From NCBI RefSeq assembly GCF_003049665.1, contig NZ_PYWM01000018.1, forward strand, positions 42,872 to 106,871: DNA of 64,000 nt. The letters run 5' to 3'. The DNA is from Lysinibacillus mangiferihumi. Its GTDB lineage: Bacteria > Bacillota > Bacilli > Bacillales_A > Planococcaceae. The notes beneath the pieces were generated by a model. The model was given only the letters and a program-made list of their open reading frames with translations, searched no databases and was not told the origin of the DNA. Shown here in pieces: positions 17,106-25,592 of this stretch; the first letter of the stretch is position 1; each line of letters opens with the position of its first letter. The translations under genes and the position numbers were made by a program.

Positions 17106-18323
17106 ATGGTGTTTATGAAAAAATGGATAGTATTCTTTACGCTAATAATATGCTTAAGCTTTCAATCAAATACAAAAGCACAGGTTATTTGGGATGGTGC
17201 GGAAATTACAAAAGGGCAAACTGGTAAATTGACCTTTTCAAAAGATGTAAAAATATATAAAAAAAATGCTGATGGCACGTTCACCTCACTCGTTGTCAAG
17301 AAAGGAGAATTTTATCGTGTATACGGCCATGAGTATTCGACTGTTGGCAAAGTATACAAGATGAGTGGTGGCTATCGTGTACAAGCAACCAATTTAGTGA
17401 TTTACAAGGATGTTCCGTTAGCTATTCAACAACAAGTAGCAGGTGAAAAGTTTACGGTTGGAACACCTATATTTTCAAGCTCAGCAAAAGGCGTTTCTAT
17501 TAAAGAAGCCCCGAATAGTTCAGCAAAAACTATTATGCATACGCCATATGGAGCTGTTTTTAAAGTAGTCGAGCTAAGTGGAGATTATGTAAAAGTAGAA
17601 TACAATCCAAGAACGGATTCAACAATTGATTATGTATGGGGATATGTACCGCAAGACTATGTTTCCAATTTACCTGAAGGAACTATTCAATATGTAAAAG
17701 ACAATGTTGATGTATCCGTTCGTCCTGGCTGGCAAAGTCAATCATTAAAGACGGGCACATCTGTTGCAGTCTATTTCACAACAGCAGATGGTCGTGCCTA
17801 CGTGTCTTCAAATAAAATATATGGATACCTCCCTGCAAGTGCTTTATCCAAAACGCCAATCATGGACAAGGAGCTACTAAGTTTAGCTGAACCGTCGAAC
17901 ATTTTATTTGATGCAACGAAAAAGATTTCCTTATCACAAACAGCCCCAGATTACTATTTAGCCGAGTTTTCACCGACTGCTAGTAATCGCTGGCAAGGCT
18001 ATATGCAACTAGTAAATGATGATGAAATTACTGGAGGTAAACAACTAGCAGGAGTTCTTAGCTATGCACTTGTAAATAATAAGCTAACTTATCATTTAGC
18101 AAGTGAAGTGCACGACCATAAAATAACGATTCAGTTCCCGCTAAAAGTGAATGATACAATTTATATCAATGGAAATGAGCAAAAAGTGACCAAAATATAT
18201 GAGCACTTATCTTTAAGCATAACAGGTAGTTATGAAACATTTAACAATGTAGTAATGGCAGGCGATTATATTATTGCTAAAGGATTAGTGAAGGGTCGTT
18301 ACGATTATTGGGTTCAATTGTAA
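17106..18323 (+). CDS. Secreted SH3-domain-like protein
   Basis: 405 residues with a signal peptide (MKKWIVFFTLIICLSFQSNTKA, cleavage near Ala-Gln-Val). The middle (residues about 120-200) contains a bacterial SH3-like unit (VSIKEAPNSSAKTIMHTPYGAVFKVVELSGDYVKVEY...GYVPQDYVS). A second similar unit follows (VDVSVRPGWQSQSLKTGTSVAVYFT). The C-terminal ~150 residues form an unrecognised beta-rich domain. SH3b units in exported Firmicute proteins typically bind cell-wall peptides. AGGAG lies 3 nt before ATG 17106 and 12 nt before ATG 17115, and GTG 17109 is also possible, so the exact start is uncertain. Confidence 0.7.
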   Translation: MVFMKKWIVFFTLIICLSFQSNTKAQVIWDGAEITKGQTGKLTFSKDVKIYKKNADGTFTSLVVKKGEFYRVYGHEYSTVGKVYKMSGGYRVQATNLVIYKDVPLAIQQQVAGEKFTVGTPIFSSSAKGVSIKEAPNSSAKTIMHTPYGAVFKVVELSGDYVKVEYNPRTDSTIDYVWGYVPQDYVSNLPEGTIQYVKDNVDVSVRPGWQSQSLKTGTSVAVYFTTADGRAYVSSNKIYGYLPASALSKTPIMDKELLSLAEPSNILFDATKKISLSQTAPDYYLAEFSPTASNRWQGYMQLVNDDEITGGKQLAGVLSYALVNNKLTYHLASEVHDHKITIQFPLKVNDTIYINGNEQKVTKIYEHLSLSITGSYETFNNVVMAGDYIIAKGLVKGRYDYWVQL

Positions 18324-18491
18324 CGTGGTCTATTAAGAAAGTCTGTATAAAAATTTATTGATTTAAAAGAAGTGTTTCTGTATTGAATGAAAACGCTCTT
18401 TTAGTAAAAAGCTGAATTAGCAAAAAAATTGAAATATTGGTAATGAGAATTTATAATAATTACAAATATTTTATGGGAGGGATTTTTTTAT

Positions 18492-19013
18492 ATGAAACAA
18501 AAAATATGTATTTTGTTATCATTAAATTTATTGCTTTCCACATTCTTACCAATGTTTAATTATGTTGGAAACGCAGAGGCTAATAGTAGTTTTGAGAATA
18601 GTATGGAGTTAATCAATCAAGAAATAGAAGAAGTTTTAAATAATCTAAACTTTATTGAAACAAGTGAATTAAAAACTATATTTTCAATTATTGAAGATGA
18701 CGGAATTCTTTATGAGTATGAAAGTTTAGTATTGAATGAGAATACAAGAGATGAAAAAATAGCTGTAAGTAAATATTTAATCGAGAATGGAGTTAGATCA
18801 AAAACAGTAGAGTATTCAGAAGAAGATGTGTATGATAATCAACTTGCAAGATTCGTGCCTTATGCCTCAGCTATTGCTGGATTTCTATGGTTTGCTGGAG
18901 CTGGATTTAAAGCGATATCAGGCAATGGACAATACGGAGTAGGATATCATATGGCAAGAAATCCTTTAACAGGGAACATCTATGAGCTGGTAGGAATACC
19001 TTGGAGACAGTAA
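18492..19013 (+). CDS. Secreted protein with hydrophobic C-terminal domain, candidate toxin/bacteriocin precursor
   Basis: 173 residues. The signal peptide is MKQKICILLSLNLLLSTFLPMF...GNAEA. An acidic region follows (Glu-rich, residues about 30-115, e.g. ELINQEIEEVLNNL), and then a glycine-rich hydrophobic segment (PYASAIAGFLWFAGAGFKAISG) with a short C-terminal tail ending VGIPWRQ. A signal, an acidic pro-like region and a membrane-active C-terminus resemble the SAR2788-type putative toxins and Sdp-like peptides, but that is recollection and architecture, not a demonstrated match. GGGAGGG precedes the ATG. A 55-residue membrane protein gene follows after 16 nt, in the position expected for immunity. 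Confidence 0.65.
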   Translation: MKQKICILLSLNLLLSTFLPMFNYVGNAEANSSFENSMELINQEIEEVLNNLNFIETSELKTIFSIIEDDGILYEYESLVLNENTRDEKIAVSKYLIENGVRSKTVEYSEEDVYDNQLARFVPYASAIAGFLWFAGAGFKAISGNGQYGVGYHMARNPLTGNIYELVGIPWRQ

Positions 19014-19029
19014 GGTGTGTAGAAAATAA

Positions 19030-19197
19030 ATGATATATCGATTTTTATTGATAATGGCGACATTCATCTTTATACTCAATTTATTTGTTCTTCCTACATT
19101 TTTTGCCATTGAGTCAGATAATACAGGTACTTTTATTGGCTTAATAATCATAGTAGTTATACTTCATCATCTATTAAAAAACAATGCTAAAAATTGA
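19030..19197 (+). CDS. Small two-helix membrane protein, possible immunity partner
   Basis: 55 residues starting at ATG 19030 with AAGGTG about 12 nt upstream. It has two hydrophobic helices (FLLIMATFIFILNLFVLPTFFAI and FIGLIIIVVILHHLL) separated by the acidic turn ESDNTGT, with a Lys/Asn tail. It lies 16 nt downstream of the candidate toxin gene and shares its terminator at 19214. Small membrane proteins in this position commonly protect the producer. Nothing in the sequence proves that here. Too short for common ORF cut-offs. Confidence 0.55.
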   Translation: MIYRFLLIMATFIFILNLFVLPTFFAIESDNTGTFIGLIIIVVILHHLLKNNAKN

Positions 19198-19213
19198 TTT
19201 GACAAACTATATT

Positions 19214-19256
19214 TCGTGTAGCGCATTTGAATGGTGATGTGCTGCACGATTTTTTT
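19214..19256 (+). terminator. Terminator of the toxin/membrane-protein pair
   Basis: A 13-bp stem, TCGTGTAGCGCAT/ATGTGCTGCACGA with wobble or mismatch positions, followed by seven T residues. Confidence 0.8.
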
Positions 19257-19429
19257 GAAATGAAAATAGTTAACCAGATGCATTAGATTACCTAATTTTT
19301 TTGTCTTTTAAAAGACCGTAAATGGATTTAAATTGAAAAAAATTGCCCAAAAGATTAAAAAAATGAGCTCATGGACTAAATTAATGGTACAGTTATAAGT
19401 ATATTTTAATAGTGAGTAGGAGAACGAAT

Positions 19430-19807
19430 ATGATAGAAATTAAAACATCTCCATTAAGTGATGGAGAATTCAATAGAGGGGTATTTGCTACGTGCGATAT
19501 CCAAAAAGGAGAGCTGTTGCATGAAGCACCAGTCATTTCTTATCCAAATGAACAGCATCAATATATCGAGCAAACATTGCTTGGTGATTATGCTTTTGAA
19601 TATGGTATAGGTCAATCTGCAATTCTTCTTGGTTATGGGATGTTGTTTAACCATTCTTATGAACCAAATGCAACCTATGAGATTAATTTTAGAAACCAGA
19701 CATTTGATTTCTTTGCTTTCAAAGACATTAAGGCTGGGGAAGAAATATGTATTAATTATAATGGTGATGTAGATAATCAAGACCAATTATGGTTTAATGA
19801 GAAATAA
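19430..19807 (+). CDS. SET domain-containing protein
   Basis: 125 residues, essentially a bare SET domain: RGVFATCDIQKGELL near the N-terminus, the NHS..PNA motif (FNHSYEPNATYEI, about 80-92) and GEEICINYN (about 110-118). Other SET proteins transfer methyl groups from S-adenosylmethionine to protein lysines. The bacterial substrate is unknown. The usual Cys-rich post-SET region is absent. The ATG at 19430 is preferred because AGTAGGAGA lies just upstream; an in-frame GTG at 19412 lies before that site. Confidence 0.8.
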   Translation: MIEIKTSPLSDGEFNRGVFATCDIQKGELLHEAPVISYPNEQHQYIEQTLLGDYAFEYGIGQSAILLGYGMLFNHSYEPNATYEINFRNQTFDFFAFKDIKAGEEICINYNGDVDNQDQLWFNEK

Positions 19808-19816
19808 TAAAGAGTG

Positions 19817-20133
19817 AACGAGGCTGGGACAAAACTAAAAAAATTTAAGGAACAGAGGAAAGGTGTTCATAAATTTTTGCTATATGGAGCTTAGCTATTC
19901 TTGCTTTGCAATTTAAAAAATTAGAAGTATTCACTAGTTGTTGGTAGCGAAGGCGGTGACTCCAGCGGGAACGCACACAACGTAAGACGCTGGCATTCTG
20001 CGCGTTAGCGAGGGTTGCGGCTTACTGTGCTGAGCGGAAAGCACCGCCGTAGCGGACAACAACGGTATAGCAAAAAAGTGTTAGATTGACTGCCATCAAT
20101 CTAACACTTTTTCTCTTTTGTCCCAGCCTCGTT
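19817..20133. repeat. 317-bp non-coding element with perfect 18-bp inverted ends
   Basis: The ends are AACGAGGCTGGGACAAAA (19817-19834) and its exact reverse complement (20116-20133). The interior is more GC-rich than the surroundings (e.g. GCGAAGGCGGTGACTCCAGC near 19945) and contains a strong internal hairpin, AAAAAGTGTTAGATTG/CAATCTAACACTTTTT, close to the right end. There is no credible ORF. This looks like a dispersed palindromic or MITE-like element of Bacillales. The matching ends could form a stem in RNA and terminate transcription of the SET gene. Confidence 0.75.
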
Positions 20134-20187
20134 GAAAAGATTTAAAAGAATATGAATAAAGAAATTGAAAGTTGTTTATACTAGTAC

Positions 20188-20216
20188 TAGACAAAAGAAA
20201 TTTTGTAGTATATAAT
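20188..20216 (+). promoter_or_regulatory. Putative sigma-A promoter of the cold-shock gene
   Basis: TAGACA (20188-20193), exactly 17 bp, TATAAT (20211-20216). A start near 20223 would give a leader of about 145 nt, typical for cold-shock genes. Confidence 0.65.
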
Positions 20217-20249
20217 GAAATTAATAAGATCGTTTGCGAAGAAACAATG

Positions 20250-20320
20250 AATTCACATGTTACAAAGAGTAATCGTGTTATTTGTTCGGTACTTTTTGTA
20301 ATATGTGAATTTTTTTCTTT
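20250..20320 (+). promoter_or_regulatory. Long leader hairpin with T run upstream of the cold-shock gene
   Basis: A 17-bp stem (AATTCACATGTTACAAA at 20250-20266 pairing with TTTGTAATATGTGAATT at 20295-20311, one G-U) encloses a 28-nt loop. It is immediately followed by TTTTTTTCTTTT. This is the shape of an intrinsic terminator inside the 5' leader, about 50 nt before the start codon. Temperature-dependent refolding or attenuation is an inference. Confidence 0.65.
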
Positions 20321-20366
20321 TGAGGAAATCGGATATTATTAAATACAATTAATGGAGGTCATTTAA

Positions 20367-20570
20367 ATGACACAACAAGGTACAGTAAAATGGTTTAACG
20401 CAGAAAAAGGTTTTGGTTTCATCGAAGTAGAAGGCGGAAACGATGTATTCGCTCACTTCTCAGCTATCCAAGGTGACGGTTTCAAATCACTTGACGAAGG
20501 TCAAAAAGTGGAATTTTCAGTAGAAGATGGTCAACGTGGACCACAAGCTACAAACATCGTTAAACTTTAA
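20367..20570 (+). CDS. Cold-shock protein (CspA/CspB family)
   Basis: 67 residues, the usual length. It is a single OB-fold nucleic-acid-binding domain with both RNA-binding motifs, KGFGFIEV (RNP1) and DVFAHFSAI (RNP2). It acts as an RNA chaperone in the cytoplasm. GGAGGT lies 9 nt before the ATG. It is monocistronic, behind a sigma-A-like promoter and a long structured leader, and is followed by a terminator at 20612. Which csp paralogue it corresponds to cannot be decided from one copy. Confidence 0.95.
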   Translation: MTQQGTVKWFNAEKGFGFIEVEGGNDVFAHFSAIQGDGFKSLDEGQKVEFSVEDGQRGPQATNIVKL

Positions 20571-20611
20571 TTTTTATTAAACTGACGATAGGCATCTTCA
20601 TTGATGCTTAA

Positions 20612-20658
20612 GACTGTAGGCAAACTCAAAGCAATTTGGGATTTGTCTACAGTTTTTT
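20612..20658 (+). terminator. Terminator after the cold-shock gene
   Basis: Stem GACTGTAGGCAAA/TTTGTCTACAGT followed by TTTTTTT. The stem sequence closely resembles the one at 43509-43558. Confidence 0.75.
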
Positions 20659-20659
20659 T

Positions 20660-20965
20660 ATTTCAGTGTCTTTTGAGATGACTCACAATAAGCCCATTCA
20701 TTGAAGCTTTCTAACAGCATGTGTACGCTCTTTTAAACAGTGAATGATTCTTTCCCTTTATATGAAGTTAAAAGGTAATAGGGAGCGTAGAGAAGCGCTT
20801 AAAACGTATCTGTACTTCTGTAAATGGTTTTATGCAAACAGATAACTTAACTTTGCTTAAATAAAACGAGTTTGGAATAAAGAAATAAAAAACACTATGA
20901 ATAAACTTGTTTGTATTTCGTGTCTTTAGGATAGACTGCAATCAACAGCAAAGGAGGGTATCGAA
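20660..20965. other. Intergenic, no recognised feature
   Basis: About 300 bases between the cold-shock terminator and the YugN-like gene. No supported ORF or strong hairpin is visible. A good AAAGGAGGG ribosome site for the next gene lies at its end. Confidence 0.4.
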
Positions 20966-21379
20966 TTGTTACAAATTGAATCTAATATTGTCGGAAAAGA
21001 AATAAGCTTTGGTTACTTACGTGATCATATAGAAAGACATGGGTTTACAATTGGAGGAAATTGGGAGTATCACAAAGGAAGTTTTGATACGATTTTATCA
21101 AGTGAAGGTGGAGAAACCATCTATTTGCGAGTGCCTTTTATTGTAACGCAAGGTGAACTAGATTTTTATGATGCACAAATTCGCTTTCAGAACCCATTTG
21201 TTATTAAACATGTAACAAACGTCGGATTGGATTATGATGAGGGCTCTTTGCTAGATGCAACGGGAGCGAGTCAATTCCAAACACCGCTTGATAATGATGG
21301 CTATATACATGATAAAAGTAAATGGATAGAAATTGGTGAAAAGGTAGTGGCTGATAAAGTTCTTCCTTATTTTCACTAG
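20966..21379 (+). CDS. yugN: YugN-like family protein
   Basis: 137 residues beginning at TTG 20966 behind a strong AAAGGAGGG. The pattern IESNIVGKEISFGYLRDHIERHGFTIGGNWEYHKGSFDTIL followed by YLRVPFIVTQG matches the uncharacterised YugN family of Bacillus in opening and length. It is soluble, with mixed alpha/beta character and no recognisable catalytic motif. Monocistronic. Function unknown. Confidence 0.75.
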   Translation: MLQIESNIVGKEISFGYLRDHIERHGFTIGGNWEYHKGSFDTILSSEGGETIYLRVPFIVTQGELDFYDAQIRFQNPFVIKHVTNVGLDYDEGSLLDATGASQFQTPLDNDGYIHDKSKWIEIGEKVVADKVLPYFH

Positions 21380-21515
21380 TCTTTACACCAATTGTTTTAC
21401 GCTAGTCACACTTTTAAAAAGTAGTGGCTTTTATTATGCCTATGAACTTAGTGACAAATCTTCTTAAAATAGTTTTTTAATTTATAGTGGTCATGTATCG
21501 TTAAATGCCAGCTTG

Positions 21516-21929
21516 TTATATTGTACCTTGGTCGTAGTAGAGCGCGTGATTTTCATAAAGTTTGTCAATTCCTTCTCTATAATAAGGCATTCTACTGTTA
21601 GCAATTTCAATAGGTACCCATTCGATGTTGGTTATTTCATCGGGCAATGCTATTTCTTCAACCCCACTTATAATTTGCGCTTCAAAAGTGAAAAATAAAG
21701 CGTGATGATTCCTGCTTGTTAATTTTGATTCATTTACCGCGAGTAATTTACCTACTTCTACTAGATAACCTGTTTCTTCATGGACTTCACGGATTGTAGC
21801 TTCTATCAGCGTTTCATCTGTTTCCACTTTTCCACCAGGAAGCGACCAATGCCCTTCATGATTATGAACCATTAATATATGATAATCGACATTTTTAATT
21901 AATGCATAGACGACTTTAACTTCTTCCAT
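21516..21929 (-). CDS. Nudix hydrolase
   Basis: About 137 residues from the ATG at 21929 (GGGAGAGG upstream). The longer in-frame start at 21989 lacks a ribosome site. A complete Nudix box is present: GGKVETDETLIEATIREVHEETGYLVEV matches GX5EX7REUXEEXGU, so metal binding and diphosphate hydrolysis are expected. The N-terminal VVYALIKN and HWSLPGGK are typical of MutT-like enzymes. Substrate unknown. Single gene on the minus strand, convergent with the YugN-like gene. Confidence 0.88.
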   Translation of the reverse strand: MEEVKVVYALIKNVDYHILMVHNHEGHWSLPGGKVETDETLIEATIREVHEETGYLVEVGKLLAVNESKLTSRNHHALFFTFEAQIISGVEEIALPDEITNIEWVPIEIANSRMPYYREGIDKLYENHALYYDQGTI

Positions 21930-22169
21930 TAGCCTCTCCCTGTCTTTCTTTTTATCGTTAAATACATACATAATAGCGTATTGGAACATATTTGGAAAGG
22001 GGTTATTTGAATGGGTTATCTCTATTCTTGGGTGAATTCGAGATATAGTAGTAGACGGTCAGTATCTTTATTTTACTAGTTATACTACAGATAGAAGGGG
22101 GAATCCATTTTCTTTATGATATAATGATTGAGAAAACTTTGAATGTGTAAGAAAAGATGAGGGGGATTA

Positions 22170-22595
22170 ATGATGGCTACGAATTATAAAAGAATCGCTG
22201 TAGCAATAGATTTTTCTGAACAGTCGTTGAAAGCGTGTGAGCGTGCGGTAAAATTGGCAAAAGAATATGGCGCAACATTACAATTAGTGAATGTGATCGA
22301 TACGAAGTCGTTTGGTGCTATTACTGCATATGACTTAAAGTATGCAGAAAAATTGAAAGAGGAGCATCTTACTAAAATTGAAAAGTTAAGATTAGAGGCT
22401 CAAACAGCTGGCGTAACAGAGGTATTGGCTGTTGTGGAAACAGGTTCACCGAAAAGCATTCTTACGCAACTGCCTGCTGTAGACTTAATTGTATGTGGTG
22501 CAACAGGCTTAAATCAGTTAGAAAAAATGGTACTCGGTTCAGTAGCGGAGCGCATCGTCCGATTAGCTACATGTGATGTGCTAATCGTTCGCTAA
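22170..22595 (+). CDS. Universal stress protein (UspA family)
   Basis: 141 residues with the full UspA fold: RIAVAIDFSEQSLKACERAVKLAKEYGATLQLVNVID at the N-terminus and the ATP-binding-type C-terminal motif GATGLNQLEKMVLGSVAERIVRLATCDVLIVR. The G-2x-G-9x-G(S/T) spacing is visible, which suggests an ATP-binding subclass. Expression is usually raised on growth arrest. GAGGGGG precedes tandem ATGs at 22170 and 22173. A terminator follows at 22653. Confidence 0.9.
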   Translation: MMATNYKRIAVAIDFSEQSLKACERAVKLAKEYGATLQLVNVIDTKSFGAITAYDLKYAEKLKEEHLTKIEKLRLEAQTAGVTEVLAVVETGSPKSILTQLPAVDLIVCGATGLNQLEKMVLGSVAERIVRLATCDVLIVR

Positions 22596-22652
22596 TACGA
22601 TTTTAATGAACGTATAACACTCTAGAGCAAGTTCACTATTTTTTAACAAACT

Positions 22653-22688
22653 AAAGCCAGTTTCGATATTTTCGAGACTGGCTTTTTT
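22653..22688 (+). terminator. Terminator after the UspA gene
   Basis: Stem AAAGCCAGTTTCGA/TCGAGACTGGCTTT followed by TTTT. Confidence 0.8.
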
Positions 22689-22696
22689 GTTGTATT

Positions 22697-22735
22697 TTAA
22701 AAGCCGAGAAAATGAGGGTCATTTTCTCGGCCATC
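22697..22735 (-). terminator. Terminator of the qox operon
   Basis: Perfect 14-bp stem AAGCCGAGAAAATGA/TCATTTTCTCGGC with a GGG loop. On the minus strand it ends in TTTT, a few nt after the qoxD stop. Confidence 0.8.
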
Positions 22736-22739
22736 TTTA

Positions 22740-23021
22740 TTAGTAACCCCAGATCATTGCGAATAATGTACCAAGGATTGTCACAACAGCTACGAATACT
22801 GAATATAAAATTGTTGTATATAACGTTTTCTTATCTTCAGATTCACCGATGTGCATGAATAATACTAATTGAACAGTTGCTTGCGCAAGTGCAGTCACTA
22901 CTAGGATTGCAAATGCCATATTGTAAGACATATCAAATTTGACAACTGCTAAAGCGATAATTGTTAATAATAGTGAGAAGCCGAAGCCCATCACATGTTG
23001 TTTTGGGAATAGTTCCTTCAT
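22740..23021 (-). CDS. qoxD: Cytochrome aa3 quinol oxidase subunit IV
   Basis: 93 residues with three hydrophobic helices (FGFSLLLTIIALAVVKF, NMAFAILVVTALAQATVQLVLFMHIG, TTILYSVFVAVVTILGTLFAMIWG), matching the small QoxD/CyoD subunit. It stabilises assembly of the heme-copper oxidase in the cytoplasmic membrane. Its start shares one base with the qoxC stop. Last gene of the operon. Confidence 0.92.
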   Translation of the reverse strand: MKELFPKQHVMGFGFSLLLTIIALAVVKFDMSYNMAFAILVVTALAQATVQLVLFMHIGESEDKKTLYTTILYSVFVAVVTILGTLFAMIWGY

Positions 23022-23632
23022 CAGCTAATCAGTCCTTTCAAGTAGACGAAGCTGAAGATGAAAATCCAAACTACGTCTAGGAAGTGCCAGTACAGTGAGA
23101 AGATAAACGCTTTGTTAGCCGTTTGTGGGTTTAAGCCACGTTTTGCTACTTGGATTAAAATTGCAACGCCCCAGAAGAGACCAAATGTTACGTGGGCACC
23201 GTGCGTACCAAGTAAAGTCATTAATGAAGATAAAAATGCACTTGTTGTAATTGTTGCACCTTCATGAACATAAGTGACGAACTCGTCAATCTCAATAACT
23301 AAGAAGCCAAGACCTAAGATAAGTGTAATGATGAAGAATGTCATCATTGCTTTTTTGTTGCCAAGGCGCATAGCATGAACGCCAAGACCGATTGTAAAAC
23401 TACTTGCTAGAAGTAGGAATGTTTCTAGTAATACTGGTGTTAACTCGAAAATCTCAGCACCATTCGGGCCACTGCCTGTACGATTGTGAAGCACAAAGTA
23501 AACAGCAAAGAGTGTAGCGAATAACATGATTTCGGCGCCAAGGAAAACCCAGAATCCAAAAATCTTTAAGCGGTTTTCTTCTGTACTATATTCTAATGGA
23601 AGTGAAGAATCGATTTTCATATTATTTATCAC
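23021..23632 (-). CDS. qoxC: Cytochrome aa3 quinol oxidase subunit III
   Basis: 203 residues, five transmembrane helices, with [26 protein letters not shown] and [13 protein letters not shown] motifs of heme-copper oxidase subunit III of the short quinol-oxidase type. It overlaps the 3' end of qoxB by 11 nt, and qoxD follows with a 1-nt overlap, so the three are translationally coupled. No redox centres of its own. Confidence 0.94.
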   Translation of the reverse strand: MINNMKIDSSLPLEYSTEENRLKIFGFWVFLGAEIMLFATLFAVYFVLHNRTGSGPNGAEIFELTPVLLETFLLLASSFTIGLGVHAMRLGNKKAMMTFFIITLILGLGFLVIEIDEFVTYVHEGATITTSAFLSSLMTLLGTHGAHVTFGLFWGVAILIQVAKRGLNPQTANKAFIFSLYWHFLDVVWIFIFSFVYLKGLIS

Positions 23633-25565
23633 CTCTCAAACTTTTTTCAGTTTCCATAATTTCTTCAACTGAAATGTAACGACCATGATCATCTTCAAAT
23701 GAACGATGAGCCATGAAGCCAAATACAACAAGCATGCTGATGATGGCTGGAATCCAAAGACTAAATACTGCGAAGAATGCTGCTAGGAATAAGAAACCAC
23801 TTGTCCAGAAAGGCGTACCTGTGTTGTTAGGCATGTGGATTTTCTCGATTTTACCAGCAGTAATATCGCGACCTTCTTTTTTCGCAAACCAGAACTCATC
23901 TAAACGTGTAATTGTTGGTACTACTGCAAAGTTGTATTCAGGAACTGGAGAATGAGTAGCCCATTCTAATGAACGACCATCCCACACATCTGCTTTTTCG
24001 TTACGTGGCATATGTTTCCAGCTGTAGTAAATGTTATAGCAAATTAACGCAAAGCCGACTGCAAGTCCAAGTGCACCGATGAACGATAGCAAGTTAAGTG
24101 GACCGTAACCAGTAGATTCAGAGTAAGTGTACATACGACGAGCGTAACCATCTAAACCTAAAATGAATAGAGGGAAGAACGCTACGTTGAAGCTGATAGC
24201 GATAAACCAGAAACCAGCTTTCCCTAATTTCTCATTTAAACGGAAACCGAACATTTTTGGCCACCAGAAGTGGTAACCTGCAAGTACACCAAATACTGTA
24301 CCTGGAATTAATACATAGTGGAAGTGGGCAACTAAGAACATCGTATTATGATATTGATAGTCGGCACTTGCCATTGCGAGCATTACACCTGTAACCCCAC
24401 CGATTGTGAAAATCGGGATAAAGCCAAGTGCATAAAGCATTGGGGTAGTAAATTGAATCTTACCGTGCCTCATTGTGAGCAACCAGTTGAACATCTTAAC
24501 CCCGGTTGGAACAGCAATCGCCATTGTTGTAATAGAGAATACACTGTTTACCATAACGCCGTGACCCATTGTATAGAAGTGGTGGGCCCATACTAAGAAT
24601 GATAGTAATGAAATAACAACCATACTCATTACCATTGATTTGTAACCGTATAAGTTTTTACGAGCAAATGTTGCAATGACTTCAGAGAAAATACCGAAGG
24701 CAGGAAGAATAACGATGTAAACTTCAGGATGTCCCCAAACCCAGAATAGGTTGGCCCAAAGCATGTCCATACCGCCATCTGTCATAGCAAAGAATTTTGT
24801 ACCGAATTGACGGTCTAACATCATTAATGCAAGTGCTACAGTTAATACTGGGAATGCAAATACGATAATAACGTTTGTAATTAAAATTGACCAAGTAAAC
24901 ATTGGCATTTTCATTAAAGTCATACCAGGAGCACGCATTTTAAAGATAGTCGTGATGAAGTTAACACCAGTTAATAACGTACCAATACCTGATAATTGTA
25001 GTGCTAAAGAATAATAGTTGTTCCCAACAGTTGGACTAAATTCTGTACCCGCTAATGGGAAGTAAGCTGTCCAACCTGAATCTGGTGAACCACCAATAAT
25101 GAATGATAGGTTCAGTAAACCACAACCTGCTGCGAATGCCCAGAAGCTGACAGCGTTTAGACGTGGGAACGCAACGTCACGTGCACCGATTTGTAATGGA
25201 ATAACGATGTTCATTAAACCGATAACAAATGGCATCGCCATGAATAAAATCATGATTAAACCGTGCGTAGTGAAAATCTCATTATAGTGTTGTGCATCAA
25301 GTAGTCCGTTATCAGGGACTGCTGTTTGTGCACGCATTAAAAGTGCGTCGATACCACCGCGGAATAGCATTAAAAGTGCAACGGCGATATACATAATACC
25401 GATTTTTTTATGATCGACTGTTGATAGCCAGTTTTTATAGAAGTAGCCCCATTTTTTAAAATAAGTAAGGCCTGCTACGACAACTACTGCACCAACTACG
25501 ATACTAATAGCTGCGCCTAAAATCATCGGTTCTTGCAGTGGATGGAATAATTCTTCCATACTCAT
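23622..25565 (-). CDS. qoxB: Cytochrome aa3 quinol oxidase subunit I
   Basis: About 647 residues from the ATG at 25565 (AAAGGAG 8 nt upstream; an in-frame start at 25583 lies before that site). This is the catalytic subunit with the heme-copper centre. [13 protein letters not shown] carries the Cu-binding His and cross-linked Tyr motif. WAHHFYTMG carries further Cu ligands, and [11 protein letters not shown] carries the two heme ligands. Over a dozen helices. It reduces oxygen to water using quinol and pumps protons. Second gene of qoxABCD. Confidence 0.96.
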   Translation of the reverse strand: MSMEELFHPLQEPMILGAAISIVVGAVVVVAGLTYFKKWGYFYKNWLSTVDHKKIGIMYIAVALLMLFRGGIDALLMRAQTAVPDNGLLDAQHYNEIFTTHGLIMILFMAMPFVIGLMNIVIPLQIGARDVAFPRLNAVSFWAFAAGCGLLNLSFIIGGSPDSGWTAYFPLAGTEFSPTVGNNYYSLALQLSGIGTLLTGVNFITTIFKMRAPGMTLMKMPMFTWSILITNVIIVFAFPVLTVALALMMLDRQFGTKFFAMTDGGMDMLWANLFWVWGHPEVYIVILPAFGIFSEVIATFARKNLYGYKSMVMSMVVISLLSFLVWAHHFYTMGHGVMVNSVFSITTMAIAVPTGVKMFNWLLTMRHGKIQFTTPMLYALGFIPIFTIGGVTGVMLAMASADYQYHNTMFLVAHFHYVLIPGTVFGVLAGYHFWWPKMFGFRLNEKLGKAGFWFIAISFNVAFFPLFILGLDGYARRMYTYSESTGYGPLNLLSFIGALGLAVGFALICYNIYYSWKHMPRNEKADVWDGRSLEWATHSPVPEYNFAVVPTITRLDEFWFAKKEGRDITAGKIEKIHMPNNTGTPFWTSGFLFLAAFFAVFSLWIPAIISMLVVFGFMAHRSFEDDHGRYISVEEIMETEKSLRGDK

Positions 25566-25592
25566 AGGATGCGCTCCTTTCAAATTTGAAAA

